A stretch of 64,000 nt of DNA, taken from positions 2,501-66,500 of the forward strand of contig NZ_CP107932.1 of NCBI RefSeq assembly GCF_036032445.1, in the 5' to 3' direction. The notes below the pieces were generated by a model. It saw only the letters and a program-made list of their open reading frames with translations. It was not told where the DNA came from and searched no databases. Both the position numbers and the translations under genes were made by a program. This document shows positions 40,280 to 49,608 of the stretch, piece after piece. This DNA comes from Nocardia sp. NBC_00416. GTDB lineage: Bacteria > Actinomycetota > Actinomycetes > Mycobacteriales > Mycobacteriaceae. Position 1 is the stretch's first letter; the number at the start of each line of letters is the position of its first letter.

Positions 40280-41574
40280 GTGATCTGGTCACCCGCGCGC
40301 AGATGATCCTGCTCGCGCGCACGCTACACGTGCCTGTCGAACGGATCTCCTATCTCGAACGACTCGGCGCCGAACATCTGCACGAACTGGAGCAGCGGAT
40401 TTCGGGCCGGATCTTCGAATATCACGGAGAGATGTTCAAACGGATCGGGCGATTGATCCCGATCATTCCGCTCACGGTCTCGCTGCCACTGGTGCAGCGC
40501 ATCGTGCCGCCCATGATGACCGGCCGCGCGGCCGGCGCCGTCGGCGTGGAATACCCCGACGCCGCCGCCGATACGCTCACCATGCTCAAAACCGCGTACG
40601 CCGCGGATTGCACACCGTATGTGGATCCCAAGGCGCTCGGTGAACTGGGCGACATCATGGCCGCCGAACCGCTGGTCGCCATCGTGAACGAAGTCCTGCG
40701 CCGCAAGGACCACATCACGGCCGGTCCGTTCCTCGAATTCGCCTCGCCGAAAATGGTCGAGGCCGTCGAGCGTGGAACCCTCGACGACGAGGGCATCATC
40801 TTCTCCGCCGCGTACGCGTACTCCGCGCCCGCGATCAGCAACATACTGCGCCAGTTGCTGAACGGCCGGTCGAGACGGATTCCGCGAATGATGGAGACGG
40901 TGCTGGCCGGTTCGCCGGAACTGAAGGAAGCGGCGATCTCGGTGATGTCACGAGCGTCCAAGGACGTGGTCTCCGAGATCGGCGATGTCCTGCTCTCGAT
41001 CGCCACGCCGGAGGCTCTCGGCAAGCTCGGCGCCCATGTCATCCAGAAGGGCGCCGCGCCGGAACTGATGACGTTCGTCTCCAAGCTCAGCCAGCCGGGT
41101 CTGCAGCGGATGGCGATGAATCCGATTTTCGCCAATACCGCCGCCCTCACCGCGATCGTGGAATCTCTGCTCATCGCGTTCCAGACCGGCCCGTGGCGTG
41201 GACTGCTGATGCTGGCCGAACGCAGCCACCCCGATGTGCAGCGTTACATCGTGGGCCTGGTCGTGCGGATGCCGGTGGAGCAGATCGCCGAACTCCCGTC
41301 GGTCGCCAATGCCGACGATCTGTGGCCGGAGCTGCTGCGGCTGCTGGCGGTCGCCGATGATCCCTCACAACGGCGGATCGGCTCGGTATGGGCGCAGCTC
41401 CCGCCGGAACGGCGGGCCGTACTGCACCGGCGGATCGCCGAACTCCAACTGGACTCGCAGCTGGGCGGGATCGTCGAAGAGGTCCCCAATGTCTCGGTGG
41501 AGGAGGTGTTCTACCAGCGTCGGCGACGCCAGCGTCGGCGCGGCGCCGCCTCCGATAGCTGGAGTGTGGCCTGA
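40276..41574 (+). CDS. unrecognised helical-repeat protein
   Basis: 432 residues, almost entirely predicted helix. A hydrophobic stretch near 59-76 (RLIPIIPLTVSLPLVQRIVP) may associate with membrane. From about 115 the sequence looks like HEAT/MgtE-N-like helical repeats (LGELGDIMAAEPLVAIVNEVL, ISNILRQLLNGRS, VSEIGDVLLSIATPEALGKLG). The C-terminus is strongly basic (YQRRRRQRRRG). No catalytic motif found and no family recognised. Coupled to the 74-residue protein upstream. Confidence 0.75.
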   Translation: MSDLVTRAQMILLARTLHVPVERISYLERLGAEHLHELEQRISGRIFEYHGEMFKRIGRLIPIIPLTVSLPLVQRIVPPMMTGRAAGAVGVEYPDAAADTLTMLKTAYAADCTPYVDPKALGELGDIMAAEPLVAIVNEVLRRKDHITAGPFLEFASPKMVEAVERGTLDDEGIIFSAAYAYSAPAISNILRQLLNGRSRRIPRMMETVLAGSPELKEAAISVMSRASKDVVSEIGDVLLSIATPEALGKLGAHVIQKGAAPELMTFVSKLSQPGLQRMAMNPIFANTAALTAIVESLLIAFQTGPWRGLLMLAERSHPDVQRYIVGLVVRMPVEQIAELPSVANADDLWPELLRLLAVADDPSQRRIGSVWAQLPPERRAVLHRRIAELQLDSQLGGIVEEVPNVSVEEVFYQRRRRQRRRGAASDSWSVA

Positions 41575-41749
41575 TCGGCGATTGGCCGCTGCTCAGCCTG
41601 GGGATCAGCGTCCGATTTCGGCGCGTTCTCGGAATTTGCGGCCCACAGTCCGGATAATTTGGGTACCTTCGTGTAGGTCTCTGATTTTGCTCGGAATTTG
41701 CTATCCATCGCCAAGCGCGGCGGCAAATCGAGGAAAAGAGGTCGGCACG

Positions 41750-42250
41750 ATGAGCAACGGACAGTTCCTCCCACGGATACGTCGTACGGCTGTGCTCACC
41801 GGTATCGCGGCGGCGGTGCTGGCGCCGATGGCGCCGGCGCTCGCCGAACCACTGTGGCCGAACGGGCCGAATGTGCCCGGTGTGCCGGCCGTCATCCCCA
41901 CCGAGGCGCCGTGTTCACCGGCGGCCCGAGCATGTCTGCGTTTGTCCAGCAATGAGGTCTGGTTGATGGACAACGGGAAGGTCACCTACGGCCCGACGCC
42001 CATGTCGCACGGTATGCAGGGCTTCGAGACTCCACCCGGAGTGTTCCACGTGGCGTTCAAAGAGCTGTATCACTGGAGCACGATGCACAACGCTCCGATG
42101 CACTACGCGGTGTTCTTCAACGGCGATATCGCGTTCCATATCGGGCCGGTGGAGCATAAATCGCACGGTTGCATCCGGCTGACCGAGCCCGGCGCCGTCG
42201 CGGTCTACCACTATCTGAACCCCGGCGATGTGGTCGAGGTCGTTCCCTGA
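41750..42250 (+). CDS. exported L,D-transpeptidase (YkuD)
   Basis: 166 residues. Signal peptide of about 32 residues (RIRRTAVLTGIAAAVLAPMAPALA, cleavage after ALA). The YkuD catalytic block HIGPVEHKSHGCIRL contains the essential SHGC(I/V)R motif with nucleophile Cys; MHYAVFFNG precedes it. It is smaller than mycobacterial Ldt proteins, which have Ig-like domains, so it is a minimal YkuD protein. Such enzymes form 3-3 peptidoglycan cross-links or attach proteins. Monocistronic. Confidence 0.9.
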   Translation: MSNGQFLPRIRRTAVLTGIAAAVLAPMAPALAEPLWPNGPNVPGVPAVIPTEAPCSPAARACLRLSSNEVWLMDNGKVTYGPTPMSHGMQGFETPPGVFHVAFKELYHWSTMHNAPMHYAVFFNGDIAFHIGPVEHKSHGCIRLTEPGAVAVYHYLNPGDVVEVVP

Positions 42251-42330
42251 CCCGCTGACACTCGCGTACCCGCACACCGTCGGCCGGCCCCCTTGTTCGA
42301 CCCGGGGAGCGCGGCGCGCAGCGGGTTTCG

Positions 42331-42420
42331 TACGCTTGCCCGATGTGGATCATCGTGGTCGTGTCGATAGTCAGTTGTGTGCTCATCGCCATCGGCTTCG
42401 CCTTCGGCCTGCCGGACTGA
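42331..42420 (+). CDS. 25-residue single-span membrane peptide, probably leaderless
   Basis: ATG 42343 to TGA 42420 encodes MWIIVVVSIVSCVLIAIG followed by FAFGLPD: one hydrophobic helix and a short tail. No Shine-Dalgarno is present, but TACGCT at 42331-42336 lies exactly 6 nt before the ATG, the spacing for a transcript starting at the initiation codon. A terminator follows. The coding part is 42343-42420. Function unknown. Confidence 0.55.
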   Translation, partial: YACPMWIIVVVSIVSCVLIAIGFAFGLPD

Positions 42421-42441
42421 CCACGCACTGACGGCGTGACA

Positions 42442-42466
42442 GCCCGCCCGGTACTACCGGGCGGGC
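42442..42466. terminator. hairpin between membrane peptide and symporter partner gene
   Basis: 11-bp stem GCCCGCCCGGT / ACCGGGCGGGC with a 3-nt loop, 22 nt after the small peptide stop and 31 nt from the stop of the convergent minus-strand gene. Likely bidirectional. Confidence 0.75.
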
Positions 42467-42496
42467 ATGTTCGCGTCACCGGGATGCCGGGCGGGA

Positions 42497-42748
42497 TCAG
42501 CCGAGATGCTTCTCGGTCTCCGGATCGGGTCCGGGTGCCGGGCGGTCCACCGCGACGGGGCGCAGCCGCGCCCAGGCCAGGAAGGCGACGGCGACCGCCA
42601 CCATGGCCAGCCCGGCCCACAGATTGACATTGATGCCGCCGGTTTTGGCTTCTTCGTCGGCGGTGTTGTGGACGAGTCCGGTGATCACCAGGACGACGCC
42701 GTAGACGCCCAGCAGGCCGCCGACGATGGTGCGGATATCGAAGAGCAC
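42497..42748 (-). CDS. small two-span membrane protein beside the symporter
   Basis: 83 residues with two hydrophobic helices (TIVGGLLGVYGVVLVITGLV and LWAGLAMVAVAVAFLAWARL) separated by a short charged loop, and a Pro/Asp/Glu tail. It begins 10 nt after the symporter stop on the same strand, so probably an accessory subunit or co-expressed partner of it. No known family name. Confidence 0.75.
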   Translation of the reverse strand: MLFDIRTIVGGLLGVYGVVLVITGLVHNTADEEAKTGGINVNLWAGLAMVAVAVAFLAWARLRPVAVDRPAPGPDPETEKHLG

Positions 42749-42758
42749 GATGGTTGTC

Positions 42759-44489
42759 CTATCCGGTGACGATATTGAGGACGATCACGATCACCAGCGC
42801 GATACCCGCCAGCAGTACCGGGCGCTGATACCAGGGCAGGGTGGCGGCTTCGGGATCGGTGCGCAGCGCGCGCGGGGTCTCCGAATACACCAGGCCGACC
42901 AGTTCGGCCGCCGGTCTCGGCACGGTCACCAGGGTGACGATCACACTGACCAGGATATCCACCACGAAGGCGGCGCCGGCGGCGACGAAACTGGCCCCTT
43001 GACCGGACAGTGAGATGACTTCCGTCTCGTTCAGGATGAAGATGGTGACCGCCACCGCGGTACCGGACACCAGGCCGGTCCAACCGGCCGTCGGAGTCAT
43101 CCGCTTCCAGAACATGCCCAGGATGAACGTGGCGAACAGGGGTGCGTTGAAGAAGCTGAACAGCGTCTGCAGGTAGTCCATGATGTTGCTGAAACCGCCC
43201 GCGATGAACGCGGTGAAGATGGCGGCGATGGTGGCGCCGACGGTGGCCAGGCGTCCGACCCTCAGGTAGTAGCCGTCGGATTTGTCCTTGACCACGTACT
43301 GCTGCCACAGATCGATACTGAAGACCGTGTTGAACGCCGAGACGTTCGCCGCCATACCCGCCATGAACGCGGCCAGCAGCCCGGCCAGGCCCACCCCCAG
43401 CAGCCCGTTGGGCAGCACTTCCTTCATCAGGTAGAGCAGCGCCTGGTTGTAGGTGACGTCGCTGTCCACATCCGGGTTCGCGGTGACCGCCTGCTTGTAC
43501 TCGGCCATCTGCGGCACCAGCACCGCGCTGATCATCCCGGGGATGATCACGATCAGCGGGATGAAGATCTTCGGGTACGCGCCGATGATCGGAGTGCGGC
43601 GCGCGGCGGCGATGGAATGCGTCGCCAGGGCGCGCTGCACCTCGACGAAGTTGGTGGTCCAGTAGCCGAACGACAGCACGAAACCGAGGCCGAACACGAT
43701 GCCGAGGATCGACAGGAAATCGTTGGCGAACCCGGAAAGGGCGTTGCCCGGCCAGGAATCCAGCTGCTCGGCGCCCCCGGGGGAGGCGGCCACCCGGTCC
43801 TGGAATCCGGACCAGCCGCCGACGCGGTGCAGACCGATCAGGGTGAGCGGGAGCAACGCGGCCACGATGACGAAGAACTGCAGCACCTCGTTGTAGATCG
43901 CCGCGGAAAGGCCGCCGAGGGTGATGTAGGACAGCACGATCACTGCCGCCACGATCACCGATACCCACAGCGGCCAGCCCAGCAGGACGTTGACGATGGT
44001 GCCGAGCAGATACAGGTTCACACCGGCGATGAGGACCTGGGCGACCGCGAAACTCAGCGCGTTCACCAGATGTGCCCCGGTGCCGAAGCGGCGGCGCATG
44101 AACTCCGGCACACTGCGCACCTTGGAGCCGTAATAGAAGGGCATCATCACGACACCGAGGAACAGCATGGCCGGAACCGCGCCGATCCAGAAGTAGTGGA
44201 AGGCGGGGAAACCGTATTCCGCCCCGTTGGCCGACATTCCCATGATCTCGACCGCGCCCAGATTGGCGGAGATGAACGCCAGTCCGGTGACCCAGGCCGG
44301 GAGCGAGCGGCCCGACAGGAAGAAGTCCATACTCGACGAAACCCGCTGGCGGGCCATCAGGCCGATGCCGAGGACGAATACGAAGTAGAGGGCGACGATC
44401 GCGTAGTCGACCGGCAGCGCGTCGAGCCGTAGCACCTCACCTTCCGCGAACAGTGGAATGACCTCGTGGAATTGCTGATACTGCGGCAT
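42759..44489 (-). CDS. sodium:solute symporter (SSS family)
   Basis: 576 residues, about 13-14 membrane helices. DFFLSGRSLPAWVTGLAFISANLGAVEIMGMSANGAEYG is the SSS/SglT core after the first helix, and GVGLAGLLAAFMAGMAANVSAFNTVFSIDLW the second conserved site, both near known sodium-binding helices. It imports a sugar, organic acid or similar solute with Na+; substrate not predictable. Start 44489 is supported by GAGGAGAAC upstream; a longer in-frame extension is rejected. Confidence 0.92.
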   Translation of the reverse strand: MPQYQQFHEVIPLFAEGEVLRLDALPVDYAIVALYFVFVLGIGLMARQRVSSSMDFFLSGRSLPAWVTGLAFISANLGAVEIMGMSANGAEYGFPAFHYFWIGAVPAMLFLGVVMMPFYYGSKVRSVPEFMRRRFGTGAHLVNALSFAVAQVLIAGVNLYLLGTIVNVLLGWPLWVSVIVAAVIVLSYITLGGLSAAIYNEVLQFFVIVAALLPLTLIGLHRVGGWSGFQDRVAASPGGAEQLDSWPGNALSGFANDFLSILGIVFGLGFVLSFGYWTTNFVEVQRALATHSIAAARRTPIIGAYPKIFIPLIVIIPGMISAVLVPQMAEYKQAVTANPDVDSDVTYNQALLYLMKEVLPNGLLGVGLAGLLAAFMAGMAANVSAFNTVFSIDLWQQYVVKDKSDGYYLRVGRLATVGATIAAIFTAFIAGGFSNIMDYLQTLFSFFNAPLFATFILGMFWKRMTPTAGWTGLVSGTAVAVTIFILNETEVISLSGQGASFVAAGAAFVVDILVSVIVTLVTVPRPAAELVGLVYSETPRALRTDPEAATLPWYQRPVLLAGIALVIVIVLNIVTG

Positions 44490-44838
44490 ACGACGTTCTC
44501 CTCGAAGCGGTCCCGGACAACCGCGCGCAGCTCGCCTCATCGCGTCTACCGATGGCTGGCCGCACTACCAGACCGGCTCTGGTGTATCAAACGTACCGCG
44601 CAAGACGGGCGCCCGGGCGGTGTCGGGAGGAACTGGCGTGTCCGTGGACAGGTGCGCGGTCGCCGCTTCGCCGGACTGCGAGCGCCGGGATGCGGGCGCA
44701 CGCTCTCGTCCGCTGTCCCGCGTCTTGCTACCATGGAGGGCAGCGCATCCAATCGCATTGTGCGCCAGGGAATTTCGGAGATCCCTGGCGCCCCTGTGGT
44801 GTGCGCGGGTTTTCGTGGTCACCGAAGTAGGGGTCGCC
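44490..44838. other. divergent intergenic region with a hairpin
   Basis: No gene supported over 349 nt. An inverted repeat GCGCCAGGGA (44762-44771) / TCCCTGGCGC (44782-44791) with a 10-nt loop lies 47 nt before the GTG at 44839. It could be an operator or a leader hairpin for that gene. Confidence 0.5.
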
Positions 44839-47610
44839 GTGATTGTACGCGTGCAGAGCACCGAATTGTCCGGCGTGCAGCGCTTCGTGCGCCGGCTGAT
44901 CACCGATTGGGGCGCGGGCGGCGGCCGTCTCGGTGGCGTCGCGCTGCTCGGCGCACCGGTCGAGCGCTCCCGGCGGCGGTCCGCGCCGGCGCCGGATCTG
45001 CTGGTCTGGACCCCGTACGGCTGCACCCTGGTGGTGCTGGCCGACTTCGGGTCGGTCCAGCACGGTGTGCTCGAGACCGCGCCCACCGGTCGCTGGCGGA
45101 TCGGGGAGAGCGCCGCGGATCTGCGTACCGGAAAGTCCACGCCGAATCCGATACTGCGCGGCCGCAAACAACGCGGCGAACTGGCCGCGCTGTTCCGTCG
45201 GCACGGGCTGTCCGAGCATATCGACGTACTCGTCGTGCTCATCCCCAAAACCGGTTCCCGGATCAGCTGGACCCCCCATCCGCCGGAGCCGGGGACCGAG
45301 ACGATCCTGGTCCGGATCGGGCAGTCGGCGAGCTTCACCGAGTATTTCGAACGGTCGGCGTCCAGTGGGATCCGCTGGCGTGCCGACGATATCGCGCGGG
45401 CTTTCGAGGCCCTGGGAGCAGCGCGGGACCTGCCCGATTCCGATGGCCTGGCGGACGAGGGATTCGCCGCCGCGTCACAGCGGACAGCGGCCGCCCCCGC
45501 CGCGGCGGCCGGGCCGACCACTCCCGGGGCGAGCGTGTGGAAGTCGGTGAGTGCCGTTCCGGCGCTGTTCGGCCTGTCCGAGCGGCCGGCGGGGCAGCAT
45601 GGTGCGGGGGAAGGCTCCGGTCCGTCGGCGGATCGATCGGCCGGATCGGCGCAATCGCCGGCGCGGTGGTCGTCCCCGTCCGGGGAGCAGGGGAATCGAG
45701 ACGCACCGGACCCACGCGCCGTTGAGAATTCGGACAGTGGTCGCCCGGGGCGTGGGGAGTCCGCGGGCGCGGGTGGTCCCGATCTGCCGCGGGTCGAGCA
45801 TGATCGGCCGGCGGGCCAGGGCGCCGCGGCGGATTTCGGCGCTTCGGGCGCGACCGATGGGCCGGGTTCCCCGCCGATCCCGAATGATGGGTTCGCCGGT
45901 CGGGCCGCGGGCGCCGATGGCGCCTCGTCTCGCCCGAGAGTCTCCGCGGACCGCGTCGCGGCCGAGGAGCCCGGTGCGGGGCCGGCGTCGAATCCGTACG
46001 ACGCTCCCGGGGCAGAGACGTCGCCGGGGCGCGCCGACGCGCGCGCGGTACCGCGGCGCGATGAGCTCGCGGCACGCCGCACGAAGGCCGCGGCGGACGA
46101 TGCTCACGAACGCGGCCGTGGCGGACGGCACGAGGGAAGGCCCGGGTTGCGAGCCCTCCCGGCGATGATGGCGGCGAATCGACGGTCGTCGCGAACAGCG
46201 GACGATGATCATCTCGAGGCGCCGGAGCAGCAGGTCCCGGATGCGCGATCGGATCGGGGGAGTGCCCCGGGCACGGGGGCGAGGTCGGCGGGATCGCCTT
46301 CGACGCGGGAACGCTCGGCCGGAGCTGTTCTGAGCGACGGCGTGGCGGAAGGACGCGGCGGGACAGCGCCGGGACAGGAGGTGTCCCGCGATTCCGCCGC
46401 CGTGCGGGCCGCGGGCACCGGTCCGGAGCCCGGAAGCCCGGCCGGTCCGGGTGGGGCCGAGCACACAGAGTCCGCTGTCTCGCGGTCCGAACGCACGGGG
46501 TCCGAACGCTCGCGGTCCGAACCTACTGGGTCCGAACGCTCGCGGTCCGAACCTACTGGGTCCGAACGCTCGCGGTCCGAACCTACTGGGTCCGAACGCT
46601 CGCGGTCCGAACCTACTGGGTCCGAACACTCGCGGTCCGAACCTACTGGGTCCGAACACTCGCGGTCCGAACCTACTGGGTCCGAACACTCGCCGTCCGG
46701 ACCCACGGGGCCCGAACGCACTGGGTCCGAACACTCGCGGTCCGGACCCACGGAGTCCGAACACTCGCGGCGCGAACCCCTGGGGTCCGAACGCCCGCGG
46801 CTCGAACACTCGTGGCGCGGACACGAAGGACGCGGGAACCGACTCGGGGGCGCGATCTCGGATCGAGTGCGGCGCGGGGTCGCGGAGGCCCGATCGATTC
46901 CGGACCGGGCGCGCCGCGCCGCGGTGCCGACGACGACGCGCCCGCCCCGAGCGCCGGGCGGCGGGCGCACCTCTGGAGAGGCCGGGCGTCGGCGGCGGGA
47001 CCTGCGATATCCGGCGGCACTGGGTGCGGCCGCCGTGGCGCTCGCCGCGGTGGCGGCCACGGTATTCGCGGCGTCCGGTTTCGCCCGGTTCGATGTGGCC
47101 GAATACAGCGCGCTGTGTGACGGCGGGGAGGGGAACCCGGCTGCCGCGCCGTATTCGGGGGCCGGGCCCAGCCCGGTGTATCTCGGCGGCGAACTCGCCG
47201 AGTTCGCCGATATCGGGCCATCCGCGGTCTGGCGCCCGATCGACCCGGGCGCGGTCCAGTTGGTCGCCTGTGTGGCCGAAGCGCGGCGCGGCGATCTCGT
47301 CCGCACCTGCCAGTACCCGCCCGCACCCGGGCAGCCGGTGGGCCGCACGCTGAATCTGTTCGGGAGGGCCTACCGGCTCACCGTGTACGAGGCCCGCACC
47401 GGAAACCGGTTGGCCGCGATCGACCTCACCGGGGACCGGTTCGCCACCGACCCCGCCGTCGCGGAGTCGGATCCGTGCCGGGCGGCCGCCGGGGCCCCGG
47501 AAGACGGGCTGCCGGGCCGCCGGTACAGCAGGCCGTCGCGCCAGCAGGTCCAGGAGGCGTTGACCCCGTTCGTGGCACCGGCGACGCAGCGGATCCGGGC
47601 CGCGCGCTGA
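44839..47610 (+). CDS. large repeat-containing single-span membrane protein, NERD-like N-terminus
   Basis: 923 residues from GTG 44839 (GGGG upstream). Residues 1-190 form a globular domain (LLVWTPYGCTLVVLADFG, GRKQRGELAALFRRHGLSEHIDVLVVLIP) that loosely resembles nuclease-related NERD domains, but catalytic residues are not certain. Residues 200-720 are disordered, Pro/Ser/Arg/Asp-rich, with a 10-residue tandem repeat SERSRSEPTG at about 555-614. A membrane helix follows at about 724-748, then a ~170-residue Cys-containing domain, likely extracytoplasmic (LVACVAEARRGDLVRTCQY). No family recognised for the whole; its place between symporter and hydrolase gives no clue. Confidence 0.7.
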   Translation: MIVRVQSTELSGVQRFVRRLITDWGAGGGRLGGVALLGAPVERSRRRSAPAPDLLVWTPYGCTLVVLADFGSVQHGVLETAPTGRWRIGESAADLRTGKSTPNPILRGRKQRGELAALFRRHGLSEHIDVLVVLIPKTGSRISWTPHPPEPGTETILVRIGQSASFTEYFERSASSGIRWRADDIARAFEALGAARDLPDSDGLADEGFAAASQRTAAAPAAAAGPTTPGASVWKSVSAVPALFGLSERPAGQHGAGEGSGPSADRSAGSAQSPARWSSPSGEQGNRDAPDPRAVENSDSGRPGRGESAGAGGPDLPRVEHDRPAGQGAAADFGASGATDGPGSPPIPNDGFAGRAAGADGASSRPRVSADRVAAEEPGAGPASNPYDAPGAETSPGRADARAVPRRDELAARRTKAAADDAHERGRGGRHEGRPGLRALPAMMAANRRSSRTADDDHLEAPEQQVPDARSDRGSAPGTGARSAGSPSTRERSAGAVLSDGVAEGRGGTAPGQEVSRDSAAVRAAGTGPEPGSPAGPGGAEHTESAVSRSERTGSERSRSEPTGSERSRSEPTGSERSRSEPTGSERSRSEPTGSEHSRSEPTGSEHSRSEPTGSEHSPSGPTGPERTGSEHSRSGPTESEHSRREPLGSERPRLEHSWRGHEGRGNRLGGAISDRVRRGVAEARSIPDRARRAAVPTTTRPPRAPGGGRTSGEAGRRRRDLRYPAALGAAAVALAAVAATVFAASGFARFDVAEYSALCDGGEGNPAAAPYSGAGPSPVYLGGELAEFADIGPSAVWRPIDPGAVQLVACVAEARRGDLVRTCQYPPAPGQPVGRTLNLFGRAYRLTVYEARTGNRLAAIDLTGDRFATDPAVAESDPCRAAAGAPEDGLPGRRYSRPSRQQVQEALTPFVAPATQRIRAAR
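46501..46680 (+). repeat. 30-bp in-frame tandem repeat, six copies
   Basis: Six copies of a 30-bp unit: the first four identical, the last two sharing one G-to-A change. Degenerate copies extend from about 46471 to 46800. The near identity at DNA level shows recent expansion. Confidence 0.97.
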
Positions 47611-47681
47611 CAGCCGGCCGGCGCGGGCCGCGATCGCCCGTCGTTTCCGGATCGTGTGCGTGAACGGGCCACCGAGCGGCT

Positions 47682-48554
47682 CTAGTTCGCGTCCAGAACT
47701 TTCCGGAGGACGGCGGCGAAACCGTCCGGCTCGCCGTGCATCCCGAATTCCCCGCCCAGGAACCCGGCGTGCCCACCCGGGAAGGTGACCACCTCGGCGC
47801 CCAGCGCGGCGGCCAGGGCAGCCGTCGCGCGGGCGCAGAGCTGGCCGGCGGAGGCGGCGCCCACGCCGAGCACGATCCGGGTCGGTGCGGCAGCGAGGGC
47901 GGTACGGTCGTGTTCGTATCCGCAACAGGTCAGCAGATGCGGGCCCAGCACCGGATCGTCGCGGGACCCGTCGTCGCCGGCGGGGAGCCCGAACTGTGCC
48001 GGATCCGGAGCCGGTTCGTCCGCATGGTCCTGCGGGATCGGTCCGGTACGGGAGATCAGGGTGATGAATTTCGCCATCGCCGGGCCGTGACCGGCGCGCT
48101 GGTAGGTGCCGGTGATATCGGCCGCGACGGCGAGCACCTGATCCCGGTCGGACAGGAACTGGGCGGAGGGCGGTTCGTGCGCGATGAGTGTCCGCACGAG
48201 TTCACCGTGTCGTGCGATCAACGCCAGGGCGTTGACCGCGCCGCCGCTACTGCCGAACAGATCGACCGGTCCCGCGCCCAGCGCTTCGATGACGCGCCGG
48301 AGATCTCCAGCGTGCTCCTCGGGGGTGCCCGAGGTGGTGCCGTCGTCGCGGACACTGCGTCCGACACCGCGCGGATCGTAGGTCACCACCGGACGGTCGG
48401 TGAAATGATCCGCCAGGGTGCCGAATCCGCTCGCGTCCATCGGCGAGCCGATCACCAGCAGCGGCCCGGTCTCGCTTCCGTGCAGGTCGCCGTGGACATC
48501 GTAGGTCAGTGTCGCACCCGGTACCGGCAGCGTGCGGGTTTCCGTGGCGGTCAT
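47682..48554 (-). CDS. alpha/beta hydrolase
   Basis: 290 residues. VTYDPRGVGRS follows the oxyanion strand, nucleophile Ser in GSSGGAVNAL, and the C-terminal FPGGHAGFLGGEFGM supplies His. It resembles the small alpha/beta hydrolases with a GxSxG-like GSSGG elbow. Start 48554 has AAGGAG 5 nt upstream; the longer in-frame extension to 49349 crosses the SDR gene and is rejected. It is divergent from the SDR gene. Confidence 0.88.
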   Translation of the reverse strand: MTATETRTLPVPGATLTYDVHGDLHGSETGPLLVIGSPMDASGFGTLADHFTDRPVVTYDPRGVGRSVRDDGTTSGTPEEHAGDLRRVIEALGAGPVDLFGSSGGAVNALALIARHGELVRTLIAHEPPSAQFLSDRDQVLAVAADITGTYQRAGHGPAMAKFITLISRTGPIPQDHADEPAPDPAQFGLPAGDDGSRDDPVLGPHLLTCCGYEHDRTALAAAPTRIVLGVGAASAGQLCARATAALAAALGAEVVTFPGGHAGFLGGEFGMHGEPDGFAAVLRKVLDAN

Positions 48555-48758
48555 CTCGGCTCCTTCGGGTCGCGGTCCATTGTGTAGACGGTGTGCGCCG
48601 CGGTGAGTCATCGGCGCGCCGGCCGAAGCGCGACGCCGATCGGGTCCGGTGCGCCGCGTGTTGTGGCGGACCCCGGACGGGCGCCCGTCCGGCCGATAGG
48701 CTCGGGACACCCGCCGCACCGCCACCGGCGTCGGCCCGACCGCAGGAGATTCAGCACA

Positions 48759-49514
48759 GTGGGCACTGGTTCGATCCTCATCACCGGCGCGAGTTCCGGC
48801 CTGGGCGCGGAAATGGCCCGCCAGTTCGCCGCCCTCGGCTACGACCTGGCCCTCTGCGCTCGCCGGACGCAGCGCCTCGACGAACTCGCGCAGGAGATCG
48901 CGGTGGCCCATCCTCGGGTCAGAGTGCGGATCGCGGAGCTGGATGTCACCGATTTCGACGCCGTACCAAGAGTTTTCGATGAGTTGGCCGCCGATCTGGG
49001 TCGTCTCGACCGGGTGATCGTCAATGCCGGACTGGGCAAGGGCGTTCCGTTCGGCAAGGGCGGTGACCGTCCGAACCGGCAGACCGCCGTCACCAACTTC
49101 GTGGGCGCCATGGCTCAGATGGAAGCCGCCATGAAGATCTTCCGTGCCCAGGGCGGCGGCCATCTGGTGGTGATCTCCTCCATCTCGGCCGTTCGCGGCA
49201 TGCCCAAGACCATGACGAGCTACGCCGCGAGTAAAGCCGGGGTGGCCGCGATGGCCGAGGGCATCGCGGCCGAGCGGGTTCCCGGGGTGGACGTCTCGAT
49301 CATCTTCCCGGGCTATATCGCCTCGGAGATGAACGATAAGGCCGCCCATCCGCCCACCTTCCTGGTCGATACGGAGACCGGGGTTCGTTCGATGGTGTCG
49401 GCGATCGAGAAGCGCCGGTTCAAGGCGTACACCCCGGCGTGGCCGTGGGTCCCGCTGGCCTACGCCATGAAGGTGTTGCCGCTGTCGATCGTGCGCAGGC
49501 TCGCCGGTATGTGA
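48759..49514 (+). CDS. short-chain dehydrogenase/reductase
   Basis: 251 residues, classical SDR. Cofactor motif TGASSGLG (about 9-16), NAG in VNAGLG, catalytic Ser in VISSISAV and YxxxK in SYAASKAG. ARR after the second strand favours NADP. GTG 48759 follows AGGAG; the in-frame extension upstream is rejected. Substrate unknown. Convergent with the CaiB gene. Confidence 0.9.
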   Translation: MGTGSILITGASSGLGAEMARQFAALGYDLALCARRTQRLDELAQEIAVAHPRVRVRIAELDVTDFDAVPRVFDELAADLGRLDRVIVNAGLGKGVPFGKGGDRPNRQTAVTNFVGAMAQMEAAMKIFRAQGGGHLVVISSISAVRGMPKTMTSYAASKAGVAAMAEGIAAERVPGVDVSIIFPGYIASEMNDKAAHPPTFLVDTETGVRSMVSAIEKRRFKAYTPAWPWVPLAYAMKVLPLSIVRRLAGM

Positions 49515-49608
49515 TCGCGCCCGGGATCGAGCGGCTCGGATCGCCGCGCGCCGGGCCTCGTACTCGGCCAGGACCGCGTGGCCCGGTCGATACGGGCGAT
49601 CGAACGGA

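Noticed and set aside
47682..49349. Extended 555-residue frame reading through the hydrolase gene
   Set aside because: Its N-terminal half is antisense to the SDR gene; a good ribosome site marks the true start at 48554.
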